Below are positions 53,635-61,876 of a stretch of 64,000 nucleotides of DNA, one piece after another. Each line of letters opens with the position of its first letter. Positions within the stretch are counted from its first letter, which is position 1. The notes beneath the pieces are model-generated. The model searched no databases. It was not told where the DNA came from and saw only the letters and a list, made by a program, of their open reading frames with translations. Position numbers and translations under genes: made by a program. The DNA is from Sphingobacterium sp. LZ7M1 (GTDB lineage Bacteria > Bacteroidota > Bacteroidia > Sphingobacteriales > Sphingobacteriaceae): contig NZ_CP101134.1 in NCBI RefSeq assembly GCF_024296865.1, forward strand, positions 3,472,001 to 3,536,000, read 5' to 3'.

Positions 53635-54573
53635 ATGAAATTGTTTCAAACACATCCTTTTTGGGTATTTACCTTGGCTCTGGCTTTATCCTGTCTACAG
53701 CAGGAGGCCAAAGCACAGGACCAAACAGACAGCATTTTCATGAACGATGCCTTATTCCACAAAGGCTTGGAGGAAAAGGTACAGGCTGCATTTAAATCAC
53801 AGCAAGGAAAAACAGTACCTCAACTTCAAATCGAAGCCAAGGCATTAAAAAATGAACAATCATTTTCATGGAAATTAGTGGGTAATCCATCCACAGAGGC
53901 ATTGAAGCCTAGGGACCTTTTTCAGGCAAAAAAAACAGCTGTCTTTTTGATGGGCCGAATGAACCAAAAAGATAAAAATGATTATCCCTATGCCGATCTA
54001 TATGCCTCCGCTTTTGCTATCAGTTCTGATGGCATCTGCGTCACGAATTACCATGTGCTCGCTGAATTGATCCATACGGATAAGCCAACAGATACTTTGC
54101 AACAAAGCAAAGACCTAAGCACTTATTTTATTGAAGGCATAGATGGTGAGGTATATGTGATGGATGAGTTACTGGCCTTTTCTTCCAGCAATGATCTAGC
54201 CGTTTTCAAGGTTAAAACGAATGGAAAGAAATTGCCTTTTATTCCATTAGGTCCAGTATTATTACCCGGCGAACCCGTATATATTATCTCCCATCCAGAC
54301 CATATCTATTATTATCTGAGTGAAGGCATCGTCAACAAAAACAGTTTGATGTTGAACCCGAGGACACCGGTAATCCGACAATATAGGATGACCATCAGTG
54401 CAGACTATGCGGTCGGATCAAGCGGTGCTCCTATCCTATCGGAAGCTGGCAATCTGGCTGGTGTAGTTTCTTCTACTCAGACCATTCCTTCAGCTACGCC
54501 TGAAGGCAACAAACAACAGATGGTCATGAAAAACGCTATTTCCGTACGTGCTCTAAAGCTATTAATCCAATAA
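53635..54573 (+). CDS. Trypsin-like (S1 fold) serine protease, secreted
   Basis: Product of 312 residues with a signal peptide (WVFTLALALSCLQQEAKAQ; Cys20 could also be lipidated, although the lipobox ALSC is only fair). The catalytic triad can be placed at His140 (ICVTNYHVLAEL), Asp187 (SSSNDLAVFKV) and Ser263 (AVGSSGAPILSEAGNLAGVV). There is no PDZ domain, in contrast to DegP. It starts 3 bp after the TlpA gene and is followed by the broken thioredoxin gene after 3 bp, so it is part of the same transcript. The substrate is unknown; cargo or a component of the uptake complex is possible. Confidence 0.88.
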   Translation: MKLFQTHPFWVFTLALALSCLQQEAKAQDQTDSIFMNDALFHKGLEEKVQAAFKSQQGKTVPQLQIEAKALKNEQSFSWKLVGNPSTEALKPRDLFQAKKTAVFLMGRMNQKDKNDYPYADLYASAFAISSDGICVTNYHVLAELIHTDKPTDTLQQSKDLSTYFIEGIDGEVYVMDELLAFSSSNDLAVFKVKTNGKKLPFIPLGPVLLPGEPVYIISHPDHIYYYLSEGIVNKNSLMLNPRTPVIRQYRMTISADYAVGSSGAPILSEAGNLAGVVSSTQTIPSATPEGNKQQMVMKNAISVRALKLLIQ

Positions 54574-54576
54574 ATC

Positions 54577-55821
54577 ATGAAAAGATTCATCCTTATATTA
54601 TTCTTGCTACCAACCGTTCTCTTTGCTCAGGAAAAAGGAATAAAATTCAGCAATAACTTGAATTGGGCAGAGGTCAAAGAAAAAGCCAAAGCGGAGAACA
54701 AATACATCATGATGGATTGCTAAACCTCCTGGTGTGTACCTTGTAAAATCATGGAACAACAGGTTTTCACAGACAGTAAAATTGGCGAGTTCAGCAACCA
54801 AAACTATGTGTCTGTCCAAGTGCAATTTGATGATGACCCTGAGGCGAATGAAGTCAAAAAAGAATGGATGAAATTAAGCAAGGAATTTGACAAGAATTAT
54901 CAGGTGGATGGCTACCCTTGCTATCTCTTCTTTAATCCCATTGGCGAAATAGTACATAAAGCCTATGGCAAGAGAGAGATCAGCAATTTCCTAAACCTAT
55001 TGCAAAAGGTCCCGAATCCAGATTTCCAATATTACACCTTAAGAAAGAAGTATGAGGAAAATAAGCAGGACAAAACCATATTAAAAAAACTTTTAAATGC
55101 TTCTATGGAAGCTGAGCCCGAGGACAAACAAGATCTGATCAAGGCTTATCTTTCCCAGAAACCAGCTATTGAAACGAAAGCCGAAGCACAGGTCATCATG
55201 GATGTAACCCGTTCTTCCCAAGACATTGGCTTCCCATTACTTTTGAATCAAGCTAAAAAAATTGACTCTTTGTTAGGAGAAACAGCGGCCGAGGATCTAT
55301 ACCGAGGAATAATAAATTTTGAAGATGCCGCCAACAAGCTCGGCCGTAAATCTCCTATGGGCTATTATATCTTGACCAGCAATCCGGATTGGTCTATTTT
55401 CCAAGATACCTTAGTTGCAAAATACCCAAATCATAGCACGGAACTATTGGATTTTATAAAATTAAACTTCTATAAAAATGGCCTTCTGATGCATGATTAT
55501 GTCCCTGCCCTGAAAGCCTATATCCAAAAATATGACCATAGCATCAGTGATAGAATGAAAATGGAATATGTGGGTGTTTTTGCAAAAAAATCCAAGGAGA
55601 CTGAACTCATCAAAGAACTGTTGACCTGGTCGAGAGATGCCTTTGAAAAGTCTGAAGATGTCGAAAATCTTTCCAACTACGCTTTGTTGAACTATAAAGT
55701 GGGAGAAAAAGAAAAAGGAATCTCTTTGATGGAAAAGGCAATCACAAAGGCGGAAGAAAACCAGCTCTATGATTTGAATGAAAATTTAGACCTAATGAAG
55801 AAAGGTGAAAATATTCTTTAA
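54577..55821 (+). pseudogene. Thioredoxin-fold protein with in-frame TAA just before the CxxC site
   Basis: From ATG 54577 the frame gives a signal peptide (MKRFILILFLLPTVLFAQEK) and the start of a thioredoxin_7/DUF255-like domain (NWAEVKEKAKAENKYIMMDC), then TAA at 54721-54723, then in the same frame TSWCVPCKIMEQQVFTDSKI and 350 more residues to 55821. Relatives have a Tyr or Phe at this place (DCYTSWC), so TAT or TAC to TAA is a single-base change. An internal ATG at 54751 could start a 356-residue product without signal peptide or active site. The lesion is either a nonsense mutation or a sequencing error. Confidence 0.85.
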
Positions 55822-55895
55822 ATGTTGTTTATTAAGTAATGAATGAAAAAGCAAGTTATAGATCCTATAATGTCTCTTGTTTCTGTGCATTCAAA

Positions 55896-55925
55896 AAGCC
55901 GATTCAATTTGAATCGGCTTCTTTA
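55896..55925. terminator. Bidirectional intrinsic terminator at the end of the uptake locus
   Basis: Stem AAGCCGATTC / GAATCGGCTT (55896-55905, 55911-55920) with a T-rich continuation on the plus strand and an A-run (T on the minus strand) before it. It lies between the convergent thioredoxin and S9 peptidase genes. Confidence 0.85.
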
Positions 55926-55933
55926 TTTATTTA

Positions 55934-58042
55934 TTATTTTTTCAAGGTTTCATCCAACCATCCGAAAAACTCCCTTTGCCATACCTGTGCGTTATGACCT
56001 GAAAGCACCCAATGGTTTTCATCTGGTAAATAGACCAATCTACTTTTCACCCCCCTAAGTTGAGCTGCTTGGAAAGCTTCCAACCCTTGTCCGATTGGAA
56101 CCCTGTAATCTTTACCGCCTTGGAAAATCAAGATCGGCGTATTCCATTTCGATACCAGTGTGCTTGGGTTGAATTCGGTATAGGTTTTCGCATTACCCTG
56201 TTCCCAATAAGGTCCACCTAATTCATAGTTAGCAAAAAATAATTCCTCTGTTGTACCATACCATGACTTCATATCAAACAATCCACAATGTGAAATAAAG
56301 GATTTGAATCGACCTTCATGCACACCTGCCAATTGAAATACGGAATAACCGCCATAACTAGCACCTACAGCTCCAATCCTATCTTTATCCACGTATGATT
56401 CCTTGGACAGGTCATCGATTGCGGATAGGTAATCGGCTATCGCCTGACCACCCCAATCCTTTGAAATCTGCTCATTCCATTTCACCCCCCATCCTGGCAT
56501 TCCACGACGGTTAGGCGCAATGACAATATATCCCTGACTGGCCAATAACTGGAAGTTCCAACGGAAGGAATACGATTGGGTAACCGCTCCTTGTGGACCT
56601 CCCTGACAGAATAATAGGGTTGGGTATTTTTTGCTAGGGTCAAAGTTCGGCGGGTAGATCACCCATGAAAATAGGTCTAAACCATCCGATGCTTTAGTAA
56701 CCCTTGCTTCCACCTTTGTATCCGCAACCTTACTATACAATTGATCATTGACAGTCGTTATTGGGGTTAATTTTTTGGATTTGAAAGCATAATGGTATAC
56801 TTCATTGGCCCGTGTCATTTTTGACAGGGAAACTACCAGACCCTCCTTGGTTTCTCCCACGATACCGTTGATGTCAAATTCTCCATCTGAAATCTTATTG
56901 ATAATTGGCAATGCCCTATTCTTCAGGTTGGTTGGGATCAATAGTTCAAAGATCTGAACTGTACCTTCGGTTGGTGCCAAGAAATAGATTTTTTTATTGT
57001 CCTTGCTCCAAGTATAGGAATTGATTGTTCCATCCCAATGAGCCGTCATGTTCAGTTTGATTCCGCTGGCAGGCTCGCTAATGTAGATATCATTTTTATC
57101 CGATTCATAGCCATCGGTTTTCATGCTCATCCAGCTCATCAATTTTCCATCAGGGCTGAAGTTTGGCGTATTGTCATACCCATTCATTCCCTCGGTCAGA
57201 TTACTGGTCTGTCCTGAAGCCAGGTCATATTTGTAGATATCTGTATTGGTACTCTGTGCGTATTCCGTTCCAAATTTTTTCTTACATACATAGAGTACGG
57301 ATTTACTATCTGGAGTCCAAGCAAAATCCTCTGCACCTCCAAATGGCATGGTTGGCGAATAGAAAGGCTCATCAGCTAAGATATCCTTAGCCTCCCCAAT
57401 TTTTCCGTTATCATAACTAGCGATAAATGGATGGTTGAATTTCCCATCGTTCCAAGTATCCCAGTGTCTGTAATCTAGATTATCATAGATATACACATTG
57501 GATTTTGGTAGGTCCTTATATTTATCGGTGCTATGGTAATCTTTTAAGAGAACCTGTTTGCTGAACAAGATATGCTTCCCATCAGGTGAAATCTTCACAT
57601 TTTCCAATCCACCTTCATGATTGGTCACTTGAACGGCATTTCCGTCTTTCAGGCTTTTTTTCCAGATCTGTCCTTTGAACATATAAAGGACATCGTCACC
57701 TTCCACTTTGAGTACAGACTCTCCACCTGCCTCGGAGGTGAATTGCTTGGCAACCCCTCCTTTTACCGGAATAACAAAAAGATCCTTCTCGGATTTGTTT
57801 TCATCAAACTGATAATTCGATACACCGTAAATCAATTGGGTGCCATCTGCTGAAAGTCCTTCTCCGGAAACCCGGCCCAATTCCCATAGCTTCTGGGGAC
57901 TAAGGGGTTCCACATTGCCTGAACGTCTGACGCGATCTTCTACTTTTGGTCGCTCCACCTTTTGGGGAACTTCTTTTCCTTCTTGTGCAATAACCATATT
58001 ATTGATCAATAAGAGTGCTCCAATCCATGATATCTTATGCAT
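55934..58042 (-). CDS. S9 family prolyl oligopeptidase-like serine peptidase
   Basis: Secreted peptidase of 702 residues. A signal peptide (ISWIGALLLINNMVIAQ) precedes a WD40/TolB-like beta-propeller (about 50-430, with VKISPDGKHILFSK and DNTPNFSPDGKLMSWMSM) and an alpha/beta-hydrolase domain. The nucleophile is in IGAVGASYGGYSVFQLAG (GxSxGG), the Asp in LIFQGGKDYRVPIGQ and the His in LPDENHWVL. The pattern is that of dipeptidyl or acylaminoacyl peptidases. It is monocistronic, between two terminators. Confidence 0.94.
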   Translation of the reverse strand: MHKISWIGALLLINNMVIAQEGKEVPQKVERPKVEDRVRRSGNVEPLSPQKLWELGRVSGEGLSADGTQLIYGVSNYQFDENKSEKDLFVIPVKGGVAKQFTSEAGGESVLKVEGDDVLYMFKGQIWKKSLKDGNAVQVTNHEGGLENVKISPDGKHILFSKQVLLKDYHSTDKYKDLPKSNVYIYDNLDYRHWDTWNDGKFNHPFIASYDNGKIGEAKDILADEPFYSPTMPFGGAEDFAWTPDSKSVLYVCKKKFGTEYAQSTNTDIYKYDLASGQTSNLTEGMNGYDNTPNFSPDGKLMSWMSMKTDGYESDKNDIYISEPASGIKLNMTAHWDGTINSYTWSKDNKKIYFLAPTEGTVQIFELLIPTNLKNRALPIINKISDGEFDINGIVGETKEGLVVSLSKMTRANEVYHYAFKSKKLTPITTVNDQLYSKVADTKVEARVTKASDGLDLFSWVIYPPNFDPSKKYPTLLFCQGGPQGAVTQSYSFRWNFQLLASQGYIVIAPNRRGMPGWGVKWNEQISKDWGGQAIADYLSAIDDLSKESYVDKDRIGAVGASYGGYSVFQLAGVHEGRFKSFISHCGLFDMKSWYGTTEELFFANYELGGPYWEQGNAKTYTEFNPSTLVSKWNTPILIFQGGKDYRVPIGQGLEAFQAAQLRGVKSRLVYLPDENHWVLSGHNAQVWQREFFGWLDETLKK

Positions 58043-58044
58043 AT

Positions 58045-58087
58045 AAAAAACGATTTGCCTGCCAATTTACTAAAGTTGACAGGCAAA
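58045..58087 (-). terminator. Intrinsic terminator of creD
   Basis: On the minus strand TTTGCCTGTCAA, loop, TTGGCAGGCAAA (one mismatch; 58087-58054), then TCGTTTTTT. It lies about 95 bp after the creD stop and immediately before the S9 peptidase start. Confidence 0.75.
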
Positions 58088-58180
58088 CCGAAATCATTAC
58101 CTAATTTACACGACTGGCTTTCCAAAATAAGAGCCAAATGCTCGTGAGGTACATTCGTATGGATGTTCTACTTAACCTTA

Positions 58181-59674
58181 TCATTGCTTTTCAAATTGAT
58201 ACCAGTTAATTTTTGTTGAAATACGCATTAATACCGCCAAGATGATGAATAGTCCAATGGTTCCAACGATTAATGAGTAGTCACGTAATTGAAGAAGTAC
58301 GAAGATAAAACTATAGAATAGAGCTAATATGGCGGCGAAATTCATGGCCGATTTCATGTCCTTGGTTATTGCTTTGATAAACGATGAAATCAGGATAATT
58401 GTTGCAATTGCTGCAATTAAATATGCGAAATTAAATCCAATATGTTCCGAAATCGCAAGTAATAAAGCATAGAACAACACCATGGCAAAACCAATCAATA
58501 CATACTGAATGATATGCACGCGCTGTTTCTTGATGATTTCCATGAAGACCAAGGAAACAAAAGTCAATGCGATCACCAAAGCACCATACTTGGTTACGCG
58601 GGTTGCTTTTTGATAGTTATCGACCTGTGGCAAGAAGTTGACCTGAACCATGTCATAATCATTTGCAGTCAACTGATTGTCTGTGCTAGCGCTCTGTGGT
58701 TCTGGAAAGGTGCGTGCAGCATATTCATTGGGATGTGCGTCTTCGTCAGAAAGATCGATACCTTGGAAGTTATAGACCTTATAAGGCTCTCCGGTCCATT
58801 GTTGGGCCTGTTTTCTGCTGAAATCCGGAATGGTCCAGTTAGCTTTAAAGCTTTCTCCAACTTCACGGTCATCCGGTAAAAAGTTACCATTGAAACTAGG
58901 ATTTGCCCAATTACCATTTACATTGATCTTCGTGTTTTTTGCCAGCGGCAAGAAATTCAAGGACTTGGATCCTTTCAGGTCAAAATTGATCTCGAAAGGT
59001 TTGTTCAAGGACTCATTGTTTTCTAATGGAAGGTCAACCGTTAAATTCTGCTTGAACAGATCGATATCCAGATCATATTTCCCCATATCCATGGCTTTAC
59101 CATCCCATTTAAACGTTGGATTTTCTGATAGTCCTTTCACATCCTGTATACCGAAAACCAGTTTGGCGTCCTGCCATTTCAGATCAGCAGGCAGTACCTT
59201 TAATTTACTGAAATCAAAGGCTTCGAAATTCCCCTTAATATTGATCTTTGAGGTATAGACGATGGCTTGATAGATGCCACGCTTTAAAGGTTCAGGTTCT
59301 ACGGTAGCTGTAATCTGGATCTGATCTGCCATCATAAAGGCATATTCTGTCACTACCGTTGTCACCAACGTACTGGTTCCCGTACCTTCCCCATCACTTT
59401 TCATCCTTTCTCTGACCACCTCGTAAGGAACAGCTAAGATAGGGCTTGTGATCACTTGGTCCATCCCCCATTTCCGAGCGATCTCCGTAGATACATTCGT
59501 CTCCCTATTGTTGCGCTCTGAAATCAGGTCTCCGATCAAGCCCAATGGAATGAGCAAGATTAACATCAGGAAGAAAATGACAAAGATCTTAACGATCAAT
59601 GAAGAGGTGATTTTTTCGATCAGGGATTTCTGAGAACTGTTCTCCAATCCCTCGTTAGTTGAATTATTTTCCAT
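58181..59674 (-). CDS. creD: Inner-membrane protein CreD
   Basis: Product of 497 residues of the CreD family. The N-terminal helix (IVKIFVIFFLMLILLIPLGL, about 29-48) is followed by the typical ISERNNRETNVSTEIARKWG and a large periplasmic domain (about 65-340), then about five C-terminal helices (about 350-485). CreD in E. coli is a regulon member of CreBC and affects envelope integrity and colicin tolerance; its biochemical role is not known. Here no CreBC is nearby; the gene is coupled (11-bp overlap) to a Coq4-like gene and both lie downstream of an operator shared with a winged-helix regulator. Confidence 0.93.
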   Translation of the reverse strand: MENNSTNEGLENSSQKSLIEKITSSLIVKIFVIFFLMLILLIPLGLIGDLISERNNRETNVSTEIARKWGMDQVITSPILAVPYEVVRERMKSDGEGTGTSTLVTTVVTEYAFMMADQIQITATVEPEPLKRGIYQAIVYTSKINIKGNFEAFDFSKLKVLPADLKWQDAKLVFGIQDVKGLSENPTFKWDGKAMDMGKYDLDIDLFKQNLTVDLPLENNESLNKPFEINFDLKGSKSLNFLPLAKNTKINVNGNWANPSFNGNFLPDDREVGESFKANWTIPDFSRKQAQQWTGEPYKVYNFQGIDLSDEDAHPNEYAARTFPEPQSASTDNQLTANDYDMVQVNFLPQVDNYQKATRVTKYGALVIALTFVSLVFMEIIKKQRVHIIQYVLIGFAMVLFYALLLAISEHIGFNFAYLIAAIATIILISSFIKAITKDMKSAMNFAAILALFYSFIFVLLQLRDYSLIVGTIGLFIILAVLMRISTKINWYQFEKQ

Positions 59675-60176
59675 GTTGAATAGGATTTACTTGTAGTTGT
59701 AGTTTTAATTGTTTTTTATCTAGTGATTGTTGTAATGTGCTCAGTGATTCTGTGAGGAAGCCCTTAAATTCTATATGATGAAATTTATGCATGGCCTTCC
59801 CTTTTCTGTAAGCTGACCAATAATGTGCGCTATGCTCCGGAAATATAAAGGTCCCGATAAAGATCATGGCCAGCAGGTACAAACTCAGCTTGCCATTTCC
59901 GAATAGCAGATATTGCATGGCAATTTCATCGTTAATCTCTGTTCCAGTTTCTGTGATCAGGTGAAAGACATCGTGATTCTCCAATTTCGGCATGACGTCA
60001 AAACCTTTTTCTTTGTAGAACATCCCTAAGGCATAGCCTAAACTCCCCTCTTGATATTCCAAAAACTCTTCTTTCCTGATTCCCCAAGCTGCCTTATATC
60101 CCTTAAACAGCTCTGCATACAATTTGGATGACCAATTGTACAGGAATAGCATAAATTTCAATCTTAATCCTCTCAT
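59664..60176 (-). CDS. Coq4-like protein
   Basis: Product of 170 residues. It carries the Coq4 metal-site motif HDxxHx11E exactly: His68-Asp69-Val-Phe-His72, then 11 residues, then Glu84 (NHDVFHLITETGTEINDEIA). Its size is close to the Coq4 core, and the C-terminal part has a hydrophobic segment (LSLYLLAMIFIGTFIF) and a His-rich stretch (AMHKFHHIEF). Coq4 takes part in ubiquinone synthesis in eukaryotes and proteobacteria, whereas Bacteroidota use menaquinone, so the role here is open. It overlaps creD by 11 bp. Confidence 0.75.
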   Translation of the reverse strand: MRGLRLKFMLFLYNWSSKLYAELFKGYKAAWGIRKEEFLEYQEGSLGYALGMFYKEKGFDVMPKLENHDVFHLITETGTEINDEIAMQYLLFGNGKLSLYLLAMIFIGTFIFPEHSAHYWSAYRKGKAMHKFHHIEFKGFLTESLSTLQQSLDKKQLKLQLQVNPIQHGK

Positions 60177-60188
60177 ATTTTTATCTAT

Positions 60189-60211
60189 AAAGTACTTTGT
60201 CTTTCAAAGTA
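60189..60211. promoter_or_regulatory. Predicted operator (TACTTTG-N5-CAAAGTA) before coq4-like/creD
   Basis: Perfect 7-bp inverted repeat with a 5-bp spacer at 60193-60211, preceded by AAAG. It lies 13 bp before the coq4-like start codon. The same 23 bp, with one difference in the spacer, lie before the other operon at 61153-61175. It may also overlap the promoter -7 region. Confidence 0.75.
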
Positions 60212-60228
60212 GATGAACAAAAAAAATT

Positions 60229-60531
60229 CTATTTGTACTGCTGTTTGATGAGGCTCTCCAAGGCAATGATATGATTTTCAAATGCTTTAGCGCCTTGATC
60301 CGTCTTACTATAACTTGTATTCGGCTTACGATCGATGAATGTTTTAGTCACCAAAATATAGCCTTCTTTTTCAAGGTTCTTCAGGTTTGATGCCAGGTTA
60401 CCATCGGTTACCTCCAACAATTCCTTTAACGAATTGAAATCATAGGAATCATTGGCCATCAGGATACTCATGATTTGCAACCTGACCCTATTTTCAAAAA
60501 CCTTGTCATATAATGTTAAATCCAAGCTCAC
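60229..60531 (-). CDS. Winged-helix transcriptional regulator (HTH_34 type)
   Basis: Product of 100 residues, a single winged helix-turn-helix domain: FENRVRLQIMSILMANDSYD, FNSLKELLEVTDGNLASNLK (recognition helix), NLEKEGYILVTKTFIDRKPN (wing), then SYSKTDQGAKAFENHIIALE. The pattern is that of small MarR/ArsR/PadR-like regulators that bind inverted repeats as dimers. It overlaps the upstream membrane protein by 4 bp. An identical inverted repeat in front of its own operon and of coq4-like/creD makes it the likely repressor of both. Confidence 0.9.
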   Translation of the reverse strand: MSLDLTLYDKVFENRVRLQIMSILMANDSYDFNSLKELLEVTDGNLASNLKNLEKEGYILVTKTFIDRKPNTSYSKTDQGAKAFENHIIALESLIKQQYK

Positions 60532-61151
60532 TTTCTTTCGTACTTTTTATGGACAATTAACCCGTAAACGATATGTAGAACACCAAATCCTAAGGCCCAA
60601 AACACGACGCCATATCCAGGGAAGGCCAAAGCTAACAAGCCTAATACAATTTCCAAAATTCCAAGTACCCTGACTTCCCGAAAAGTGAATACACTAGCTG
60701 CCGCAAGTGACAGTCCATAAAAAATCAGCAAGGTGGAAGCTACCAAACCGACCACACCCTTACTGATCAGGATGATCGAAAACAGACCGCCAGTCACCAA
60801 TGGGATAGCCATCGCTTTCAATAACGCTTTACTGGTCGGGTTCCAGATGCTCTGTCCCGCTTTCTTGGCTTTTGCCCTTGCCATGATCACCCCTACCGTT
60901 ACGGAAATAACCAAGACCAAAATGGCAATGATGATCAATTTATATAGCACCTGTTCATCCAGCACATAATAGTCACGGTAACCAAATACACTCTTGGTTC
61001 CATAAACCACAAAATATGCAGCTGCTGACCCCAATAAAGCTAAACAACCGATCAATACGCCCGAAAGCCCACTGATGGACATAAATTTCGATGATTTCTC
61101 CATCATGGAGCGGATCTGGCCTATTTCTTTTAAGATATCTTTCTGGTCCAT
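60528..61151 (-). CDS. Polytopic membrane protein of unknown function
   Basis: Product of 207 residues with six hydrophobic segments arranged in pairs (ISGLSGVLIGCLALLGSAAA; LYKLIIIAILVLVISVTVGV; AIPLVTGGLFSIILISKGVV; VASTLLIFYGLSLAAASVFT; VLGILEIVLGLLALAFPGYG; GVVFWALGFGVLHIVYGLIV). The N-terminal MDQKDILKEIGQIRSMMEKS is a soluble helix. The start at 61151 is preferred to an ATG at 61211, which lies upstream of the operator. It is translationally coupled to the winged-helix regulator; such pairs are common in Bacteroidota and the protein may modulate or be controlled by the regulator. Confidence 0.8.
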   Translation of the reverse strand: MDQKDILKEIGQIRSMMEKSSKFMSISGLSGVLIGCLALLGSAAAYFVVYGTKSVFGYRDYYVLDEQVLYKLIIIAILVLVISVTVGVIMARAKAKKAGQSIWNPTSKALLKAMAIPLVTGGLFSIILISKGVVGLVASTLLIFYGLSLAAASVFTFREVRVLGILEIVLGLLALAFPGYGVVFWALGFGVLHIVYGLIVHKKYERK

Positions 61152-61152
61152 A

Positions 61153-61175
61153 AAAGTACTTTGTGTTTCAAAGTA
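61153..61175. promoter_or_regulatory. Predicted operator (TACTTTG-N5-CAAAGTA) before membrane protein/regulator operon
   Basis: Second copy of the inverted repeat, with 22 of 23 positions identical to 60189-60211. It begins 2 bp upstream of the membrane-protein start codon. An additional half-site AAAGTACTT lies at 61186. The rest of the gap up to the tRNA promoter (61180-61670) is AT-rich and has no gene apart from a dispersed hairpin repeat. Confidence 0.75.
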
Positions 61176-61316
61176 AAGGAGAAAAAAGTACTTGCGCAAA
61201 TATTTTTTCAATTTTTTTATAAAGCCTCCCCCATTCCATCAATAAAACCAAGTTCTGGAAAGTCGTTTTTTTATCCAATTATTGATCTTAGGCCTTCGAC
61301 CATCACTTTACCCTTG

Positions 61317-61354
61317 TTCGAGACATTTTCGGAAAATTCGGAATGTGTCTCGAA
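61317..61354. repeat. TTCGAGACAT hairpin repeat, copy 2
   Basis: A 38-bp inverted repeat (TTCGAGACAT ... GTGTCTCGAA, one wobble pair) followed by TGAGGTCAAATTATG, matching copy 1 at 22604-22641 in length, arms and right flank. Confidence 0.8.
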
Positions 61355-61670
61355 TGAGGTCAAATTATGCTCCATTATCCTGGTCAGGATTCTTGAAGGA
61401 ATCCTTATTTCTATTGAATAGTGTTTATTGATTTATTATATAAAAGGAACATGAGCCTCCCCACCTTCGAGTTTTTTTGGAGGATGTCCTTTTAGTTTTC
61501 CATAATTATAAAGACCAAAAGAGGATGTTTACCTATCGAATCCGCTCCAAAAACAGCATGATCTTCCCGTATTTTGAGCTTAGCCCAGGCTATTTTCAAT
61601 ATTTTTTAAAAAATTAGGCTTTAAGAAACAAAGAGTTACAAAAAAACATAGAAAAAAGAGAAGAAAAAGC

Positions 61671-61701
61671 TTGACATATATAGGTTTGGTTTCTATCTTT
61701 G
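61671..61701 (+). promoter_or_regulatory. tRNA-Leu promoter
   Basis: TTGAC at 61671 (-33 type) and TATCTTTG at 61694-61701 (-7, TAnnTTTG) separated by about 20 bp; the best complete Bacteroidota promoter in the window. Confidence 0.85.
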
Positions 61702-61722
61702 TGGCTCAATAAAATCCTAACT

Positions 61723-61804
61723 GCGGAAGTGGCGTAATTGGTAGCCGCACCAGACTTAGGATCTGGCGCCGCGAGGCGTGGGGGTTCGAGTCCCTTCTTC
61801 CGCA
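61723..61804 (+). tRNA. tRNA-Leu, anticodon UAG
   Basis: Type II tRNA of 82 nt. The acceptor stem GCGGAAG pairs with CTTCCGC, discriminator A at 61804. The anticodon arm is CCAGA-CTTAGGA-TCTGG with anticodon TAG; a variable arm (CGCCGCGAGGCG) and the T-loop GTTCGAGTC follow. The 3' CCA is not encoded. It reads CUN leucine codons and is transcribed alone from a strong promoter to a strong terminator. Confidence 0.96.
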
Positions 61805-61810
61805 CTTGAT

Positions 61811-61850
61811 GTCCTCCTGAAAACAAAATATCAGGAGGACTTTTTTTTAT
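61811..61850 (+). terminator. Intrinsic terminator after tRNA-Leu
   Basis: Stem GTCCTCCTGA / TCAGGAGGAC (61811-61820, 61831-61840), 10-base loop, then eight T. Confidence 0.93.
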
Positions 61851-61876
61851 TAATTGCGAAAAGCTAAAACAAGAGT

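Noticed and set aside
54721..54723. TAA as a recoded sense codon in the thioredoxin gene
   Set aside because: Known recoding for selenocysteine uses TGA and for pyrrolysine TAG; TAA ends other genes in the window normally, for example mraZ and the SusD gene.
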